Shown piece after piece: positions 11,950 to 12,058 of a DNA stretch of 12,058 bases (the first letter of the stretch is position 1; every line of letters starts with the position of its first letter). Origin of the DNA: Oscillibacter sp. (GTDB taxonomy: Bacteria > Bacillota > Clostridia > Oscillospirales > Oscillospiraceae); the NCBI GenBank assembly GCA_022796315.1, contig JAAWIL010000046.1:1-12058 (forward strand), read 5' to 3'. The translations under genes were made by a program, and so were the position numbers. Below the pieces are notes generated by a model. The model made no database searches, was not told where the DNA came from, and saw only the letters and a program-made list of their open reading frames with translations.

Positions 11950-12058
11950 AGCCTGTTTGGAATCTCCCCGCACACGTCTTGGCGGCGTATTTTCCGCCCT
12001 GACTGCGTTAAAAATCCTTGCCATCCGTCAGGATGCCTGCGGATTTTTGCCTTGCAGG
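11946..12058. repeat. MITE-like repeat, left part (copy 2)
   Basis: The element begins TTAGAGCCTGTTTGGAATCT and continues to the window edge. The end is the inverted form of 77-97, and its inner part (12016-12058) matches 2-44 directly, so copies 1 and 2 together outline a full element of about 170 bases. Inside is a nested hairpin, outer AAAAATCC/GGATTTTT, inner CATCC/GGATG; the inner pair reads AATCC/GGATT in copy 1, so pairing is kept while bases change. Confidence 0.75.

Noticed and set aside
1..12058. CRISPR array, prophage, integrase or toxin-antitoxin system
   Set aside because: There are no regularly spaced repeats, no phage or recombinase genes, and the small ribbon-helix-helix gene has no partner toxin gene beside it.

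Overview
The window looks like chromosomal DNA of a high-GC gut Firmicute of the Oscillospiraceae type (Flavonifractor, Lawsonibacter, Intestinimonas or Oscillibacter-like). The reasons are GC-rich coding sequence, strong AGGAGG-type ribosome binding sites, a typical TypA, an iron-dependent alcohol dehydrogenase, a small ribbon-helix-helix regulator, and intergenic regions packed with palindromic repeats. The assignment is an inference from style and cannot be proved here.

Layout. Bases 1-97 are the right part of a MITE-like repeat. A secreted protein with a copper-amine-oxidase-like stalk domain (295-1326, minus) follows, ending at a clear terminator. Just upstream of it lies a small frameshifted gene (1323-1692, minus), and upstream of that the first copy of a ~320 bp hairpin-rich repeat (1683-1998). 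Bases 2000-2330 hold a REP/BIME-like palindrome pair, a long imperfect hairpin and a promoter with repeated ATGGTGCATA boxes, which drive a small ribbon-helix-helix regulator (2334-2579, plus). That gene has an intrinsic terminator inside its reading frame. A folded inverted-repeat element (2610-2685) separates it from the translational GTPase gene typA (2771-4591, minus), which has its own promoter and terminator. Next come two minus-strand membrane-protein genes in one probable operon: a neurotransmitter:sodium symporter (5718-7049), then an aromatic acid exporter/FUSC-like protein (4781-5662), ended by a terminator at 4730-4765. The second copy of the ~320 bp repeat (7113-7440) lies directly upstream of the symporter. 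A tRNA-Gly(CCC) gene (7634-7707, minus) with a near-perfect promoter lies beyond it.

The right half is a plus-strand unit: an iron-dependent alcohol dehydrogenase (8401-9561), an APC-family amino acid permease (9750-11198) and an unrecognised 222-residue protein (11281-11949). It is preceded by a very good sigma-54 promoter (8184-8200) with two upstream TTGCACA boxes exactly 42 bp apart. The arrangement suggests an inducible, activator-dependent unit that imports an amino-acid-like compound and reduces an aldehyde derived from it; the substrate cannot be read from the sequence. A second copy of the MITE-like element starts inside the last codons of the 222-residue gene and supplies its stop codon.

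The most interesting material is non-coding. The two ~320 bp repeats keep several hairpins although the stem sequences differ, as expected if pairing is under selection. The regulator gene carries a terminator within its reading frame, as in the tmRNA-controlled arfA gene. The dehydrogenase operon has an unusually clean sigma-54 control region.
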